Shown here: positions 28,489 through 38,428 of the stretch, in pieces
Numbering within the stretch: position 1 is the stretch's first letter
Layout: each line of letters starts with the position of its first letter
Source: Hondaea fermentalgiana
Lineage: Eukaryota; Sar; Bigyra; Thraustochytrida; Thraustochytriidae
Reading direction: 5' to 3'
NCBI GenBank assembly: GCA_014084085.1
Contig: NPFB01000015.1
Location: forward strand, 31,453 to 95,452
DNA length: 64,000 nucleotides
The notes under the pieces: generated by a model
Told to the model about the DNA's origin: nothing
Databases searched by the model: none
Seen by the model: the letters and a program-made list of their open reading frames with translations, nothing else
Made by a program: the position numbers and the translations under genes

Positions 28489-29370
28489 CTACGAGTCCAC
28501 GGAGACGCGCACGGAGGAAGCGCGAAGACGCCGACGCAATGTGAACGATGACCGAAATTTGACTAAATCGCACCAAATAGGTACACCATTGGGAACACGG
28601 CGAAACGTATTGAGTAACTTCATCATCTGCAGCGCAATGTTTTTTTTTCTTACGAATGTGAGATGCGGAACAACACAATCGGGGAGAACAGGACATCGAG
28701 CGAACTTACATTGCAACAGTGGCCAACGACGACGAGGCGCTCGTCCGGAAGAGCATGGATGATCTTTTTGAGACGTGCTATCTGTGCATCCGACTTTATG
28801 GGCTCGAAGCTGTGCCGCTCATCATGATATACACACCATTTGCAGAAACACTCTACATTGTTAGCTTGCGTTCGCGCGAGAAAACAAAATGCTCGATTGA
28901 AAAGGAATGGATCACTTCACGTACCTGGAAGACCACCACTGTGTCCCGTAATTGGCTTCATAGTTTTTGATGAGTGTAAAATCGACATCGGCAAATTTCG
29001 ACAATTGTTTCAGGTCTGCGTCCTGACAGAGATCCTCGTATGGCCTTCCCGTGTTCTCATAACCTGACATTTTTTTTCTCAATGCAAATTCAGCAAGTTC
29101 AGGGACAACGATGATCTTGCACGGGTGTCCTTCGAATATGATGCAGGCAGTCTCAAGCGCACGTGATAGCGGAGAACAGAGCACGGTTTGCACACTTTTG
29201 AAGCGTGCGTCGCGTTTGATTTTCTCGCCAAGCTTTCGCATTTCCAGCACCCCTTCTTTCGAGAGCTTAGCGTCTACCAGCGCGAACGAGGTGCGCCGAT
29301 CGCCCGAGCTCGCTTCTTGCGCCTGTGACTTTGCATGGCGAATCAGCACCACTTCCTTTTTCCGCGTCAT
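28489..29370 (-). CDS. Phosphoglycerate mutase-like histidine phosphatase, three exons
   Basis: A histidine-phosphatase superfamily enzyme that uses a phospho-histidine intermediate; substrate unknown. Exons are 29370-28925, 28809-28710 and 28626-28489, giving 227 aa. Exon 1 has the catalytic VVLIRHAKS motif (about residues 7-15), LSKEGVLEMRKLGEKI, LCSPLSRALETA with the second arginine, and PELAEF with its catalytic acid. Exon 2 joins QWWSS to SFEPIKSD...ARLKKIIHALPDERLVVVGHCCN, which supplies the second catalytic histidine. Exon 3 gives MMKLLNTFRRVPNGVPIWCDL, the usual end of the fold. Both donors are strong (GTACGT, GTAAGT). Exon 1 alone would lack the second histidine and stop after RYVK. 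It is closer to the plant and fungal PGAM-like phosphatases than to glycolytic mutase, by length. Confidence 0.82.
28627..28709 (-). other. Intron 2 of the histidine phosphatase gene (83 bp, phase 0)
   Basis: Donor GTAAGT after TGCAAT; acceptor GCTGCAG before ATGATGAAG. Confidence 0.75.
28810..28924 (-). other. Intron 1 of the histidine phosphatase gene (115 bp, phase 2)
   Basis: Donor GTACGT after TTCCAG; acceptor CACAG before CTTCGAG. An earlier AG lies upstream but would leave the second histidine out of frame. Confidence 0.7.
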
Positions 29371-30483
29371 CTTCACGCTGATGACCCCCCTTCTCGTCGA
29401 CAGGGCTGCCTCGACGCACAACACAAACGACTTTTTGTATCTCGAGACGAGAGAATCCGCGCGCCGTCGCTACCCCTCAAGGCTGTCTCTAGCCCTGCCT
29501 CGGTCTGCGCCATTGCCGAAGCGTGGCGACTTCGCGCGCCCTCAGCCTGAGAGCGGCCAGTCCTCTCCTCGCAAGCGCCAGCGCATGCCACGTTTTGCGT
29601 TGCGCAGCTCCGCGCCGTCTTCCCTCTCGACTCCCTTCTGCGCCCCTCCCAACCGACGGGTAGCATATTACCCGCGCAGCCCAAAGGGGCACCTTGCAAG
29701 TCCCCAAGTCTCTGGATAACCCCTTCCAAGCAAATTGACCTCGCCAAGCTCCGCAGCGCGAGGGCGCACAGCGTACGTTGCGCGCCCGTTAGCAGCTCCT
29801 TTTTCGAGAAGGTCCCTCGCTCCCTCCCTCCCGCTGCGCCTTGCGCCCCGCCGCGTCGCGGGCCCCCGCACGGCGCGCGCAGGCGCCGCGTGCGCGGGGG
29901 GCGGCCGGCCGCGAGCCGTGGCCGCGCGGCAGCTTTCTTGCTCTCTTTTTCTTTCTTTTCTTCTTTCTTTCTTTCTTTTCTCTCCTCTAACCGTGGGGCG
30001 CGCCCGGCACCCTGCGAGCGGCACTTGCGAGGTGCGGCGCGAAGTGGGCTATAGCGGCGGCGCAAGTGAGGAATGGCGGCGGCGCAAGTGCAGAATGGGA
30101 GGCGCGGCGGGGCGGGGCGGGGCGCCGCGCAGACAGACCAAGATCAGGCGCGAGCTCCAGCGCTCGTCCGTTCGCACGCACGCAGACAGACAGACGCTCG
30201 CACGCGCAGCGCAGGCACGCACGCGCAGCAGGCCCGGCGCCGCGCCCACGCTCGCTCGCCCGCCCGCTCCCGCTCTCGCACCCGCGCGGTCGGCCAGCCA
30301 GCCAGCCAGCGCCGGGATCGAAGATCGGCGGTTGCCCTTGCTTGTGCGACGCGGCGAACGGTCGGTCGCGAAAGGCGCGAGGAGACGGCCCTCGGCGGCG
30401 CGGAGGAGGAGCAGCGCAGGCGCAAGCGGCAGCGGTAGCGGTAGCAGCGCGGCGGGAAGCAGAAGAAGAGAAGGAGGAGGAAA
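29371..30483. other. Divergent spacer, histidine phosphatase to CCT epsilon
   Basis: A 1.1-kb spacer with a T/C tract (29937-29989), the GGCGGCGCAAGT module at 30044-30099 and GGCGG repeats near 30100-30122. Frames across it are Arg/Ala-rich artefacts. Confidence 0.6.
30044..30099 (+). promoter_or_regulatory. Candidate upstream element, GGCGGCGCAAGT module (copy B)
   Basis: GTGGGCTATA followed by two GCGGCGGCGCAAGTG copies about 22 bases apart, each followed by an AGAATG- or GGAATG-like block. It lies about 385 bases upstream of the CCT epsilon start codon. It matches copy A at 1-48 block for block. An inverted ACTTGCG lies at about 30023-30029. Confidence 0.45.
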
Positions 30484-32091
30484 ATGAGCGTCGTCTTCGA
30501 TGAGTTCGGGCGACCGTTTATCGTGATGCGCGAGCAGGAGCAGCGCCAGCGTCTCAAGGGCCTCGATGCCCAAAAGGCCAACATCCTGGCGGCGCGGACC
30601 GTGGCGGGTCTGCTGCGGTCCTCGCTTGGCCCCAAGGGCATGGACAAAATGATGGTCTCCCCCGACGGCGATGTGACCATCACCAACGATGGCGCAACCA
30701 TCCTCAACAAAATGGAGGTCGAGCACCAGGTCGCCCGTCTCATGGTAGAGCTCTCGCAGTCCCAGGACAACGAGATTGGCGACGGCACCACGGGCGTCGT
30801 CGTTCTGGCCGGCGCGCTCCTCGAGCAGGCCAACAGACTCCTCGACGAGGGCATCCACGCCGTCCGCATCTGCGAGGGCTTCGAGAAGGCCTGCGAGGTG
30901 GCCGTGGCACAGCTCGAAAAGATTAGCGACACGGTCGAATTCTCCAAGGACAACATCGAACCTCTCATCCGCACCGCCTCCACCACTCTCAGCTCCAAGA
31001 TCGTCCACCGCTACAAGGCCAAGATGGCCAAGATTGCCGTCGACGCTGTTCTCTCGGTTGCCGACCTTGACCGCAAGGACGTCAACTTTGATCTTATCAA
31101 GATGGAAGGCAAGGTTGGAGGCACTTTGGAAGACACCGAGCTCGTCAACGGCGTCATCCTCGACAAGGATTGGGCCCACCCTCAGATGCCCAAGGAGGTC
31201 AACGACGCCAAGATCCTCCTCCTCACTTGCCCCTTTGAGGCCCCCAAGCCCAAGACCAAGCACAAGCTCGATATCAAGTCTGCCGACGCCTACCGCGCTC
31301 TCTACGAGCAGGAACAAAAGTACTACAGAGACATGGTCAAGATGTGCAAGGACTCGGGTGCCAATACCGTCTTTTGCCAGTGGGGTATGGAGGACGATAG
31401 TCTTGGTGTCCTTGTCCAGGAGAAGCTGCCCGCTGTGCGCTGGGTCGGCGGTGTCGAGGTCGAGCTTCTCGCCATGGCAACCGGCGCGCGCATTGTGCCC
31501 CGCTTCGAGGAGATTACCCCGGAGAAGCTCGGTCGCGCGGGCAAGGTGCGCGAGGTTCAGTTTGGTACCACAAAGGAGCGCATGATGTACATCGAGGACT
31601 GCCAGAACGCAAAGACCGTCACCGTTTTTGTGCGTGGCGGCAACAAGATGGTCGTCGACGAGGGCAAGCGCTCTCTCCATGATGCCATGTGCGTCACTCG
31701 CAACCTTATCAAGGACAACCGCATCGTCTATGGTGGTGGTTCCGCCGAAGTTGCGTGCTCTCTTGCCATTTCTGACTATGCCAACACCATTACTGGCATC
31801 GAGCAGTACGCTATCCGCGCCTTTGCTGACGCTCTCGACGATGTGCCCATGGCGCTCGCCGAGAACTCGGGTCTCCCGCCCATCACCATGCTGTCCAATA
31901 TCAAGGCGCGCCAGGTCGCGGAGGAGAACCCCTTTATTGGTATTGACGCCATGGGCAACCAGGAGGCCAACATGAAGAGCGCGCTCGTCTTCGAGACCCT
32001 CGCCGGAAAGATCTCCCAGATCCAGATGGCCAATCAGCTCGCCAAGCTTATTCTCCGTGTCGATGACGTCTTGGCCAGCGCCGGTCAGTAA
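30484..32091 (+). CDS. CCT5: T-complex chaperonin subunit epsilon
   Basis: One of eight subunits of the cytosolic CCT/TRiC chaperonin, which folds actin, tubulin and WD40 proteins using ATP. It is 535 aa in one exon, the normal length. Group II chaperonin motifs: [12 protein letters not shown] (about residues 46-57), [10 protein letters not shown] (about 70), the ATP-hydrolysis [15 protein letters not shown] (about 99-113) and the C-terminal [13 protein letters not shown] with [14 protein letters not shown]. The opening [14 protein letters not shown] and the internal stretch [33 protein letters not shown] are epsilon-type. ATG at 30484 (gaaaATGAGC). Codon use is strongly G/C-ending, like SAM synthetase. 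Confidence 0.97.
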   Translation: MSVVFDEFGRPFIVMREQEQRQRLKGLDAQKANILAARTVAGLLRSSLGPKGMDKMMVSPDGDVTITNDGATILNKMEVEHQVARLMVELSQSQDNEIGDGTTGVVVLAGALLEQANRLLDEGIHAVRICEGFEKACEVAVAQLEKISDTVEFSKDNIEPLIRTASTTLSSKIVHRYKAKMAKIAVDAVLSVADLDRKDVNFDLIKMEGKVGGTLEDTELVNGVILDKDWAHPQMPKEVNDAKILLLTCPFEAPKPKTKHKLDIKSADAYRALYEQEQKYYRDMVKMCKDSGANTVFCQWGMEDDSLGVLVQEKLPAVRWVGGVEVELLAMATGARIVPRFEEITPEKLGRAGKVREVQFGTTKERMMYIEDCQNAKTVTVFVRGGNKMVVDEGKRSLHDAMCVTRNLIKDNRIVYGGGSAEVACSLAISDYANTITGIEQYAIRAFADALDDVPMALAENSGLPPITMLSNIKARQVAEENPFIGIDAMGNQEANMKSALVFETLAGKISQIQMANQLAKLILRVDDVLASAGQ

Positions 32092-32744
32092 TTCTAAGCG
32101 TATCGTATACCTATACCCCGCACGAATGTGTTCTTTCTTTCTCTCTTTCCTTCTGCCTTTCTTTCTTTTTGGCTTGCCGAAATTTCTTGCAGCAATGAGG
32201 GCGTCTCCTTTCTTATAACCCCGGAAACTTGCAAACCTCTTGACGAGGAAGGTACTTATCGTTCCGTTCTTCGCGGGCTGCTATACCGCTGCCGCCGTCA
32301 TTATTTATTCCATCAATACGTGCTTGCACTGATGGCTGGCTGGTCACGCGTGACCGACAAAGGATACCTTCGTGGACACCTTGAATTTTGAAGTACGTCG
32401 CAAACACCTAACCCCCTTCTGCCCTCGCGCCGGCGGCGCGACGGTGCGACAGGCCAGATCGAAAGGGGAAAGGGGCAAGCAGCTGCTCCTATCTCTCCCT
32501 TTCCCTTTCTAGCGTGCGTTCTTGCGACACGCCGCGCGTGTGCGCCCACCGGAGTTCGCCAAGCCCGCCTCGCAGCACCAGGAGCCCAGCTCTCCGCTCT
32601 CATCGATCTTTTCTCTCCCCTCGCCTTTTTCTTCGTTCTCGTCCCTTCACGCCGCGGCCGCTACCTCGCTTCGCTTCTTCGATTCGTTTCGCTTGCCCTC
32701 GCCCGCCCGCCCTCGCGCCCTCCCGCGCTCTTCTCGCCGCCGTC
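32092..32744. other. Spacer upstream of the WD40-ROC-COR-TIR gene
   Basis: A 653-base spacer between two + strand genes. A T/C-rich stretch follows the CCT epsilon stop (32128-32170) and a pyrimidine-rich stretch precedes the next ATG (about 32590-32740). The downstream frame is open back to 32514 but without an ATG. Confidence 0.55.
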
Positions 32745-35700
32745 ATGGGCCGCATCCTGGGCACCGTGGACTGCGTCGCGCAGTCCGCCGACCTTGTGCT
32801 GGCGGCCACAAGCGGCGACGGCTACTTGCGCGTATGGAGCAAGGAGGAAGGCGCCCTCGTCTTGGAGATGAAGACGCCCAACAACATGCCGGCCAATACA
32901 GTGGCCGTGCAGGACAATCTGGCCGCCGTGGGGACTCTCGCAGGCGGCCTGTTTCTCATTGACCTGGGCACCTCCTCCGTCCTGCACGCCCTGGTGGGCC
33001 ACACCGACCATGTCAACAGCGTCATCCTCGACGGCAACCAGATCATCTCCGGGTCCGAGGACCAGACTATTCGTGTTTGGGACAGAATCAGCGGCCGAGA
33101 GATCTTGACGATCGACGCTCAGGTGGAAGTCAAGGCCCTTGCCGCCCACAAGAAATTGCTCGTGGTTGCGTCGCAGGACAACATCGTGCGCGTCTTCGAC
33201 CGGGCCACCCGTCACCGACGACCACGCCGCGTCCTCAGGCAGGCGACAGGCAAGGTCACAGCGGTCGCGATTGACGCGCAGCGTATGGCGAGCGGGTCGT
33301 ACGACAGAAAGGTGAGGGTCTACGCCGTGCCCTCCTTCAGGCTCGTCCGCGTGCTCAAAGCGGACGGCATTGTGACCTGTGTCGCGCTCGAGGGAGACCG
33401 CATCGTGAGCGCGTCGTTTCCCACGATCACAGTCTGGGATGCGCGCAACGGAGACACGCTGCACGTCCTGCAAGGACACTCGAGCATTGTATGGACGGTC
33501 TCTCTTTTGGGCCCGGACGTCGTGAGCGGATCTGGGAACTCCGCTGGATCTGCTGACATCAGCGTGCGTGTCTGGGATGCGGAGACGGGCGCCTTGACGC
33601 GCGTGCTAAACGGCACGGAGGCTGTGCGGCCCATCGAGGAAGTGCTCGGCGCCGCGACGGGAGCCGCGGCTTCTGCGGCGGCGGAGAAGGTGCTCAAGGC
33701 GGCGCTGGCGAACGGAGACCCCGCAGAACTGGGCCGCTGCAAGCTCATGATAGTCGGCCAGTGCGCCGCCGGCAAGACGTCCACCGTGCGCTCGCTGCTG
33801 GGCATGGCGCCCGTTGAAGAACACATCTCGACGGTGGGCGTCGAGCTCAAGCGTACCGATGCAGAGTCGTGGGAAGAGATCAAGGACCTTGACAGCGGAT
33901 TTGAACGCCAGGTGTATCGCGTGGCAGCGCTGCGCATGGCCGTGCAGGAGCAAGCTGCGAGCAAAACACCGCAATCCACTCCCATGCGTATCTGCCGCAA
34001 GGCATCGAATCTCGTCTTTGGACGCCGACGTTCCTCTGCCGCGCGGCCTTTCGTTGCAGAGGTGCAGGTGGAGCTGGTGCCTGAGGCCGAGGTGGCGCAG
34101 CGGTTCGAATATGCGGAGATCGAGGATATGGCCGGCAAGACGCAGTCGGACCAGAAGATCTACTTTACAATCTGGGACTTTGCGGGCCAGGACGTCTTTT
34201 ACGCGCTGCACCACATTTTCCTCACGCGCGAGGGCGGCGTCTTCATGGTCGTCTTCGACATGCAAGAACTTCTTAGCAAGCAAGAGCGAGCCGTGGAGTA
34301 CCTTTCCTTTTGGCTCAACTCGGTCAAGCTACGTGCGCCAACTGCACCCATTATTCTGGTGGGCACGCACTATGACGAGGCGTCCGTTGACCTCAACGAG
34401 GTGGAGGAGATACTCATCGGACAACTGTCTGTTGACGAAAACGAAAACATCGTTCCAAACTCGAGAGCAAGCCTGAATTTCTTTCCTATCGACAACATGA
34501 GCTCCGAGCCAGATCGTGCCTCAGAATTGCGCGTTGCGGTCGAAGCAAGCGCTTCGTCGCTCGAGTCCGGCTCGCGAAAGATCTCCCTGCGGTGGCTCAA
34601 GGTGTTGGACGACCTGCTAATGCTCGACTGCGACCATGTGCCTTTCAAGGCAGCGCAAGAACTCGCAACCAAGTATCACGTCGGTGAACAGACCGATGAG
34701 CTCTTAAGCTTCTTCCATGAACTCGGCATGCTCGTCCATCTCCGCGCAACAGATGTCTTGTATGACAATGTCGTCCTGAATCCGCAGTGGCTCCTGAACA
34801 AACTTTCGCGCGTGATTGCGGACGACATCCATGTCGACCAGATACGGTACGACCATGAACTTCAAAACGCTGGTCTAGAAAAGGACTTTGAGTGGCTGCG
34901 CAAATGCGGTATCGCCACGCTCAGTCTGCTGAGGTTTCTATGGAATGATGAAGAAGTCGACTTCCTCGTGGACTTCATGCGCGGCGCCATGCTACTGTCA
35001 GATTGGGCGTTTCCGGAAGAGAGCCTCACATCGGGCCGTCAAAGCGAACCGCTCTATTTGGTGAGCAGTTTACTCAAAAATTCAACAAGCGCTGAGCTTG
35101 ACGCAGAGATTGCTGATATGGACATCGGTTTGACATGCGTTTTGGACTTTTCCAAATTCTTTCTCCCGGATGGCGTCTTTGCGCGCCTGCTCTCACTTTG
35201 CGTTCAGTACAGTGGAAATTTTGGGGCCATTTCGCGCGCCCCTCAGCTCGCGGGAAACCAGGCGATCGTTCACTTTAATTTTTCTGATTTTGCGCTCAAG
35301 CAGACCAAAAATAAGATCTGGATTCGTATCGAGCGGAAATCCAGAAAGCCCGCGAGCACGCTTAAGACACTGGTGGGCATGTTCCGAGGCGCACGGAACG
35401 CGATCTTTCGTGATTTGCCTTGGGAGCTTCTTCTTCAGTCACCTAAGGACGCGTCTGCATTGTGTGCGTACGATGAGGTGGCTCGGGCGCGTACATCCGG
35501 CGCAGATTCCGTCTTATCCACGAGCAAGAGAATTACAAGTGTAGCAGACTTTGACCCTTTTTTCCACGACGGCTCGCTGGAAGAAGACGAAAAAGGCTCC
35601 GAGACTGTTGAGCAAGCCACTGCAGCGGATTTTGATCCGTTCCGCCAAGATGACTCGCTGAAAGAAGACGAAACAGATACCGAGACTGTCGAGCAGGCAA

Positions 35701-36233
35701 GTGTAGCAGACTTTGACCCACATTTCCAAGATGGTTTGCTGCAAGAAGACGAAAACGACACCGGTACTGTCGAGCAGGTTTCACTCCAGGTTTTGCCAGC
35801 GGGTCTCGAATATCATGTCTACTTGAGCCACCGACAGAGGAACGCCCGTGAAACATGCAATCTCATTGCAGATAAACTCGAAAGTCGAGGGCTTAAGGTC
35901 TGGTATGATCGAGAAAGTAGAGGCGACCTAGCAAAGGAAGTCATGCGTCGCGGCATTCGCGCGTCAAAGTGTTACCTTCTTTTTCTCTCCAAGTCCGTAT
36001 TCATGGGCGCGGTGCTCATGGAGCTCGAGATAGCGCTGCAGGAAAAAAAGCCTGTTTTGCTTGTGCACGAGAACGATCCAGATCGAGCTGGCTTCGTCAC
36101 CTTTACAAGTTACATTGAGTCGGCACCGAAGGATGCCAAGCATCTCTTACGCGAGTCGGAGTCCATACCTTTCCAGCGTCGTCTGACGGAACACTTTTAC
36201 GAACAGCTCATTGCACGAATTAACGCCAGCTAA
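32745..36233 (+). CDS. WD40-ROC-COR-TIR multidomain protein (ROCO family)
   Basis: A 1162-aa protein from the first ATG at 32745. Residues 1-285 are about seven WD40 blades (SGDGYLRVW, SGSEDQTIRVWDR, SGSYDRKVRVY, SADISVRVWDAETG). A ROC GTPase follows: P-loop GQCAAGKTS (about 338-346), switch-II-like WDFAGQDVFYALHH (about 474-487) and base-recognition VGTHYDEA (about 537). The COR region runs to about 900, including HELGMLVHL and VVLNPQWLLNKL. Then three tandem 27-residue repeats (933-1013). A TIR domain (about 1020-1162) opens with EYHVYLSHRQ, has VWYDRE and LFLSKSV, and Glu1093 (VLMELEIAL) aligns with the NADase glutamate of SARM1. ROCO proteins are GTP switches that dimerise through COR. 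TIR domains signal by assembly or NAD+ cleavage. An immune or stress-sensing role is an inference. Confidence 0.92.
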   Translation: MGRILGTVDCVAQSADLVLAATSGDGYLRVWSKEEGALVLEMKTPNNMPANTVAVQDNLAAVGTLAGGLFLIDLGTSSVLHALVGHTDHVNSVILDGNQIISGSEDQTIRVWDRISGREILTIDAQVEVKALAAHKKLLVVASQDNIVRVFDRATRHRRPRRVLRQATGKVTAVAIDAQRMASGSYDRKVRVYAVPSFRLVRVLKADGIVTCVALEGDRIVSASFPTITVWDARNGDTLHVLQGHSSIVWTVSLLGPDVVSGSGNSAGSADISVRVWDAETGALTRVLNGTEAVRPIEEVLGAATGAAASAAAEKVLKAALANGDPAELGRCKLMIVGQCAAGKTSTVRSLLGMAPVEEHISTVGVELKRTDAESWEEIKDLDSGFERQVYRVAALRMAVQEQAASKTPQSTPMRICRKASNLVFGRRRSSAARPFVAEVQVELVPEAEVAQRFEYAEIEDMAGKTQSDQKIYFTIWDFAGQDVFYALHHIFLTREGGVFMVVFDMQELLSKQERAVEYLSFWLNSVKLRAPTAPIILVGTHYDEASVDLNEVEEILIGQLSVDENENIVPNSRASLNFFPIDNMSSEPDRASELRVAVEASASSLESGSRKISLRWLKVLDDLLMLDCDHVPFKAAQELATKYHVGEQTDELLSFFHELGMLVHLRATDVLYDNVVLNPQWLLNKLSRVIADDIHVDQIRYDHELQNAGLEKDFEWLRKCGIATLSLLRFLWNDEEVDFLVDFMRGAMLLSDWAFPEESLTSGRQSEPLYLVSSLLKNSTSAELDAEIADMDIGLTCVLDFSKFFLPDGVFARLLSLCVQYSGNFGAISRAPQLAGNQAIVHFNFSDFALKQTKNKIWIRIERKSRKPASTLKTLVGMFRGARNAIFRDLPWELLLQSPKDASALCAYDEVARARTSGADSVLSTSKRITSVADFDPFFHDGSLEEDEKGSETVEQATAADFDPFRQDDSLKEDETDTETVEQASVADFDPHFQDGLLQEDENDTGTVEQVSLQVLPAGLEYHVYLSHRQRNARETCNLIADKLESRGLKVWYDRESRGDLAKEVMRRGIRASKCYLLFLSKSVFMGAVLMELEIALQEKKPVLLVHENDPDRAGFVTFTSYIESAPKDAKHLLRESESIPFQRRLTEHFYEQLIARINAS
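35541..35783 (+). repeat. Three tandem 81-bp coding repeats
   Basis: Three in-frame 81-base units (35541, 35622, 35703), each coding 27 residues of the form xADFDPxxxDxxLxEDExxxxTVEQxx. They link COR and TIR. The copies have diverged at the DNA level, so the expansion is not very recent. Confidence 0.95.
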
Positions 36234-36671
36234 ATCAGATTATCGTTTGTAATCTCTGGAAACTTATCGTTTGCAATCTCTGTGTCCAGTATGAGCAACC
36301 ATCTGGGTAGGCTACGCAAGAACTTGAGCAGGCTAACAAGCAAGCACTTGCGCAAGCTAAAATGTCGTCAGCGCGGAAGCGGAAGTTGGTTGTCTGTACC
36401 TGCGAGGCGCCGGAGCAGATGATTGTTTGCTTGTCTTAGATTTTGCGTACGTGCGTAAGTGCGTGTGCAAGTGCACAAGTGCAAGCATGGAAAGCATGCA
36501 TGAGTGCGATCGAGCCTAGATGCATTTGTCCTTGCGTGTGGCATTTTAGTATTTATCGCGCGAGCCAGAAACATGTTGATATCAAGGTTAGTCATTGTCA
36601 AAGTCGATGGTCATCAACTGTCTTGTCTGATTAGGTTCTAAAAGAGGGAGAGAAAGGGAAAACAGATGTTT
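36234..36671. other. Convergent 3' spacer
   Basis: Lies between the ROCO gene and the hexose-6-phosphate epimerase. An ATCGTTTG(T/C)AATCTCTG block occurs twice (about 36242-36259 and 36267-36283). GCAAG-type repeats follow. No gene seen. Confidence 0.5.
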
Positions 36672-37574
36672 TCACATCTTTGAGAAGGTGACACGTTGCG
36701 TGAGCACCCAGGTAGCGTTTGGCTCACAGGTCTCGTAGCGCGAGACACAGCCGGGCTCGAGGCACATCATGGTATGAAACTCCTCGTCGCCGAAGTCGCC
36801 CATTCCCTTGGACTTTTCCGTCCAAGGGTTCCAAAGGACTGCATCGCAAGGCTTAATGTCCGTACCGTCCTCACCAGTACTGAGGCTCAGTTCGATACTG
36901 ATTTTCTTGGATTTTCCGTCAAGAATTTCGATTGGGCCCTTGGCATCAGTATAGATGCGATCGGTTTCCGCCTCGAAAGTGATCGGATCGTTTTCCTCCG
37001 TGAACGTGTTGCTCTCACGGAGCTGATCCACGTACGAGAGACCCTTCAGCCCCACCACTTGGACCTGCGAGATGTCCTCGATCAGGTAGTACGTGTGCAA
37101 GAGAGCTTGGAACTTGAAGGCCTCCTCGCCCACGTTCACGACGTGCATGCTCGTCTGCAGCTTGGAGGCGCCAAAGACAATGTTGTGCACAAGCTTGAAT
37201 TTGAAGGGCCAAATTTTCAGCGTCTCCTCATTGCTCTCCAGCACGAAAGCGACCGTGACGATGCCGTCCTGTTCCGTGGGCGTGTCTTCAAGAAGCCACT
37301 CGGACGTGCGCGCAAAGCCGTGCTTGGGCAGCTCGCCGCCGCCAAACTGGGGAAACACCAGCGGCACGCCGCCTCGCACAGGCTTGCTGCGATCGGTGTG
37401 TCCCTCTTCTGACGCAAAGAGCTTCTCCTCGCCGTCTGCGTCCTTGTAGGAGTACAGCGTGCCACCAAACTTGGTGACGCGAATGGACGCGCCGCACTCG
37501 TCGCTCGTTACCTCGAGCGCCTCCAGCGAGCCGCCGTGCTTGCCCTCCAGCAGCACGTCCTTTTGCGTGACCAT
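36672..37574 (-). CDS. Glucose-6-phosphate 1-epimerase (aldose-1-epimerase family)
   Basis: Interconverts alpha and beta anomers of glucose-6-phosphate or related hexose-6-phosphates in the cytosol. It is 300 aa, the usual length, with ATG at 37574. Motifs: KPVRGGVPLVFPQFGG (about residues 64-79), HGFARTSEW (about 85-93), LHTYYLIEDI with the catalytic histidine (about 158), TDRIYTDAKGP and LWNPWTEKSKGMGDFGDEEF (about 249-268), all diagnostic for the YMR099c-type branch rather than galactose mutarotase. A long Glu/Asp/Arg-rich frame overlapping its 5' end is a shadow. Confidence 0.93.
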   Translation of the reverse strand: MVTQKDVLLEGKHGGSLEALEVTSDECGASIRVTKFGGTLYSYKDADGEEKLFASEEGHTDRSKPVRGGVPLVFPQFGGGELPKHGFARTSEWLLEDTPTEQDGIVTVAFVLESNEETLKIWPFKFKLVHNIVFGASKLQTSMHVVNVGEEAFKFQALLHTYYLIEDISQVQVVGLKGLSYVDQLRESNTFTEENDPITFEAETDRIYTDAKGPIEILDGKSKKISIELSLSTGEDGTDIKPCDAVLWNPWTEKSKGMGDFGDEEFHTMMCLEPGCVSRYETCEPNATWVLTQRVTFSKM

Positions 37575-38247
37575 CTTGCCCTAGCCTCTTCTTGTGCTGC
37601 CTGCTCCTCCTTCTTTCACGATCCTTGCCTGCCCGTCTGGATGTCGGTCTGCTTCGCGTATCCTTTGGAGTCAGTCGAATCTGGTTTGCCTCGGTCTCGC
37701 GCTGCGATCGACGCTCTCGCTCCTCGTGCTCATGCTCATGCTCATCCTCCTCCTCATCAAGATCCTCCTCATGCTCCTTCCTCTTCAGCGGAGAGCTTCG
37801 CGTCACCTTTCGATCTTTTGCATCCTGCGCAACCCCGAACTACCTCACCACATTCGCTCCGAACGTTACAAACGTGCCATACGATGGGAGCCGTAAGAAG
37901 ATGGTTCCTTATTGTTCTTTGACTGCATGCAAGCCTGCGGCGGGTGGTTCCTGTCTGTTCGATGACACGCGCGGGGCGGGCTGCAGCTGCTTTTCTTTGA
38001 GTTTGAATTCAAATTCAAATTCCATTCAAATAATACAAATTCAAATTTCGCGATCCTCTCTCTCTCTCTCTCTGTCTCTCTCTCGGCTGTGCGCGCGAAC
38101 AGCGACAGTCGCGCAACGCGAGACCGAGACGACGCGAGACCGACGCGAGCCGCGCGACCTCGGAGGCCTGGGACGCGCGCGGACGCGCAGGGAAGCGAAG
38201 AATCGCACGCGCGCGAGCGGCGGCAGCGCCCTCCCCCCCCTCCCCCC

Positions 38248-38347
38248 NNNNNNNNNNNNNNNNNNNNNNNNNNNNNNNNNNNNNNNNNNNNNNNNNNNNN
38301 NNNNNNNNNNNNNNNNNNNNNNNNNNNNNNNNNNNNNNNNNNNNNNN
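38248..38347. other. Assembly gap (100 N) with identical flanks
   Basis: One hundred N. The left flank (38229-38242) and the right flank (38349-38362) carry the same CCC-T-C8-T-C string, so the true gap may be zero or negative. Confidence 0.99.
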
Positions 38348-38383
38348 CCCCTCCCCCCCCTCGGCGTGGTCGGTGGGCTGCGC

Positions 38384-38428
38384 TGAGCTGAGCCGAGCCG
38401 AGCCGAGCCGAGCCGAGTTGAGCCGAGG
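38384..38428 (+). repeat. AGCCG pentanucleotide repeat
   Basis: About eight GAGCC/GAGCT/GAGTT units directly upstream of the PP2C-CCCH gene. Confidence 0.85.

Noticed and set aside
30049..31680. 543-codon open frame antisense to CCT epsilon
   Set aside because: Same codon-bias shadow; translation has no family resemblance.
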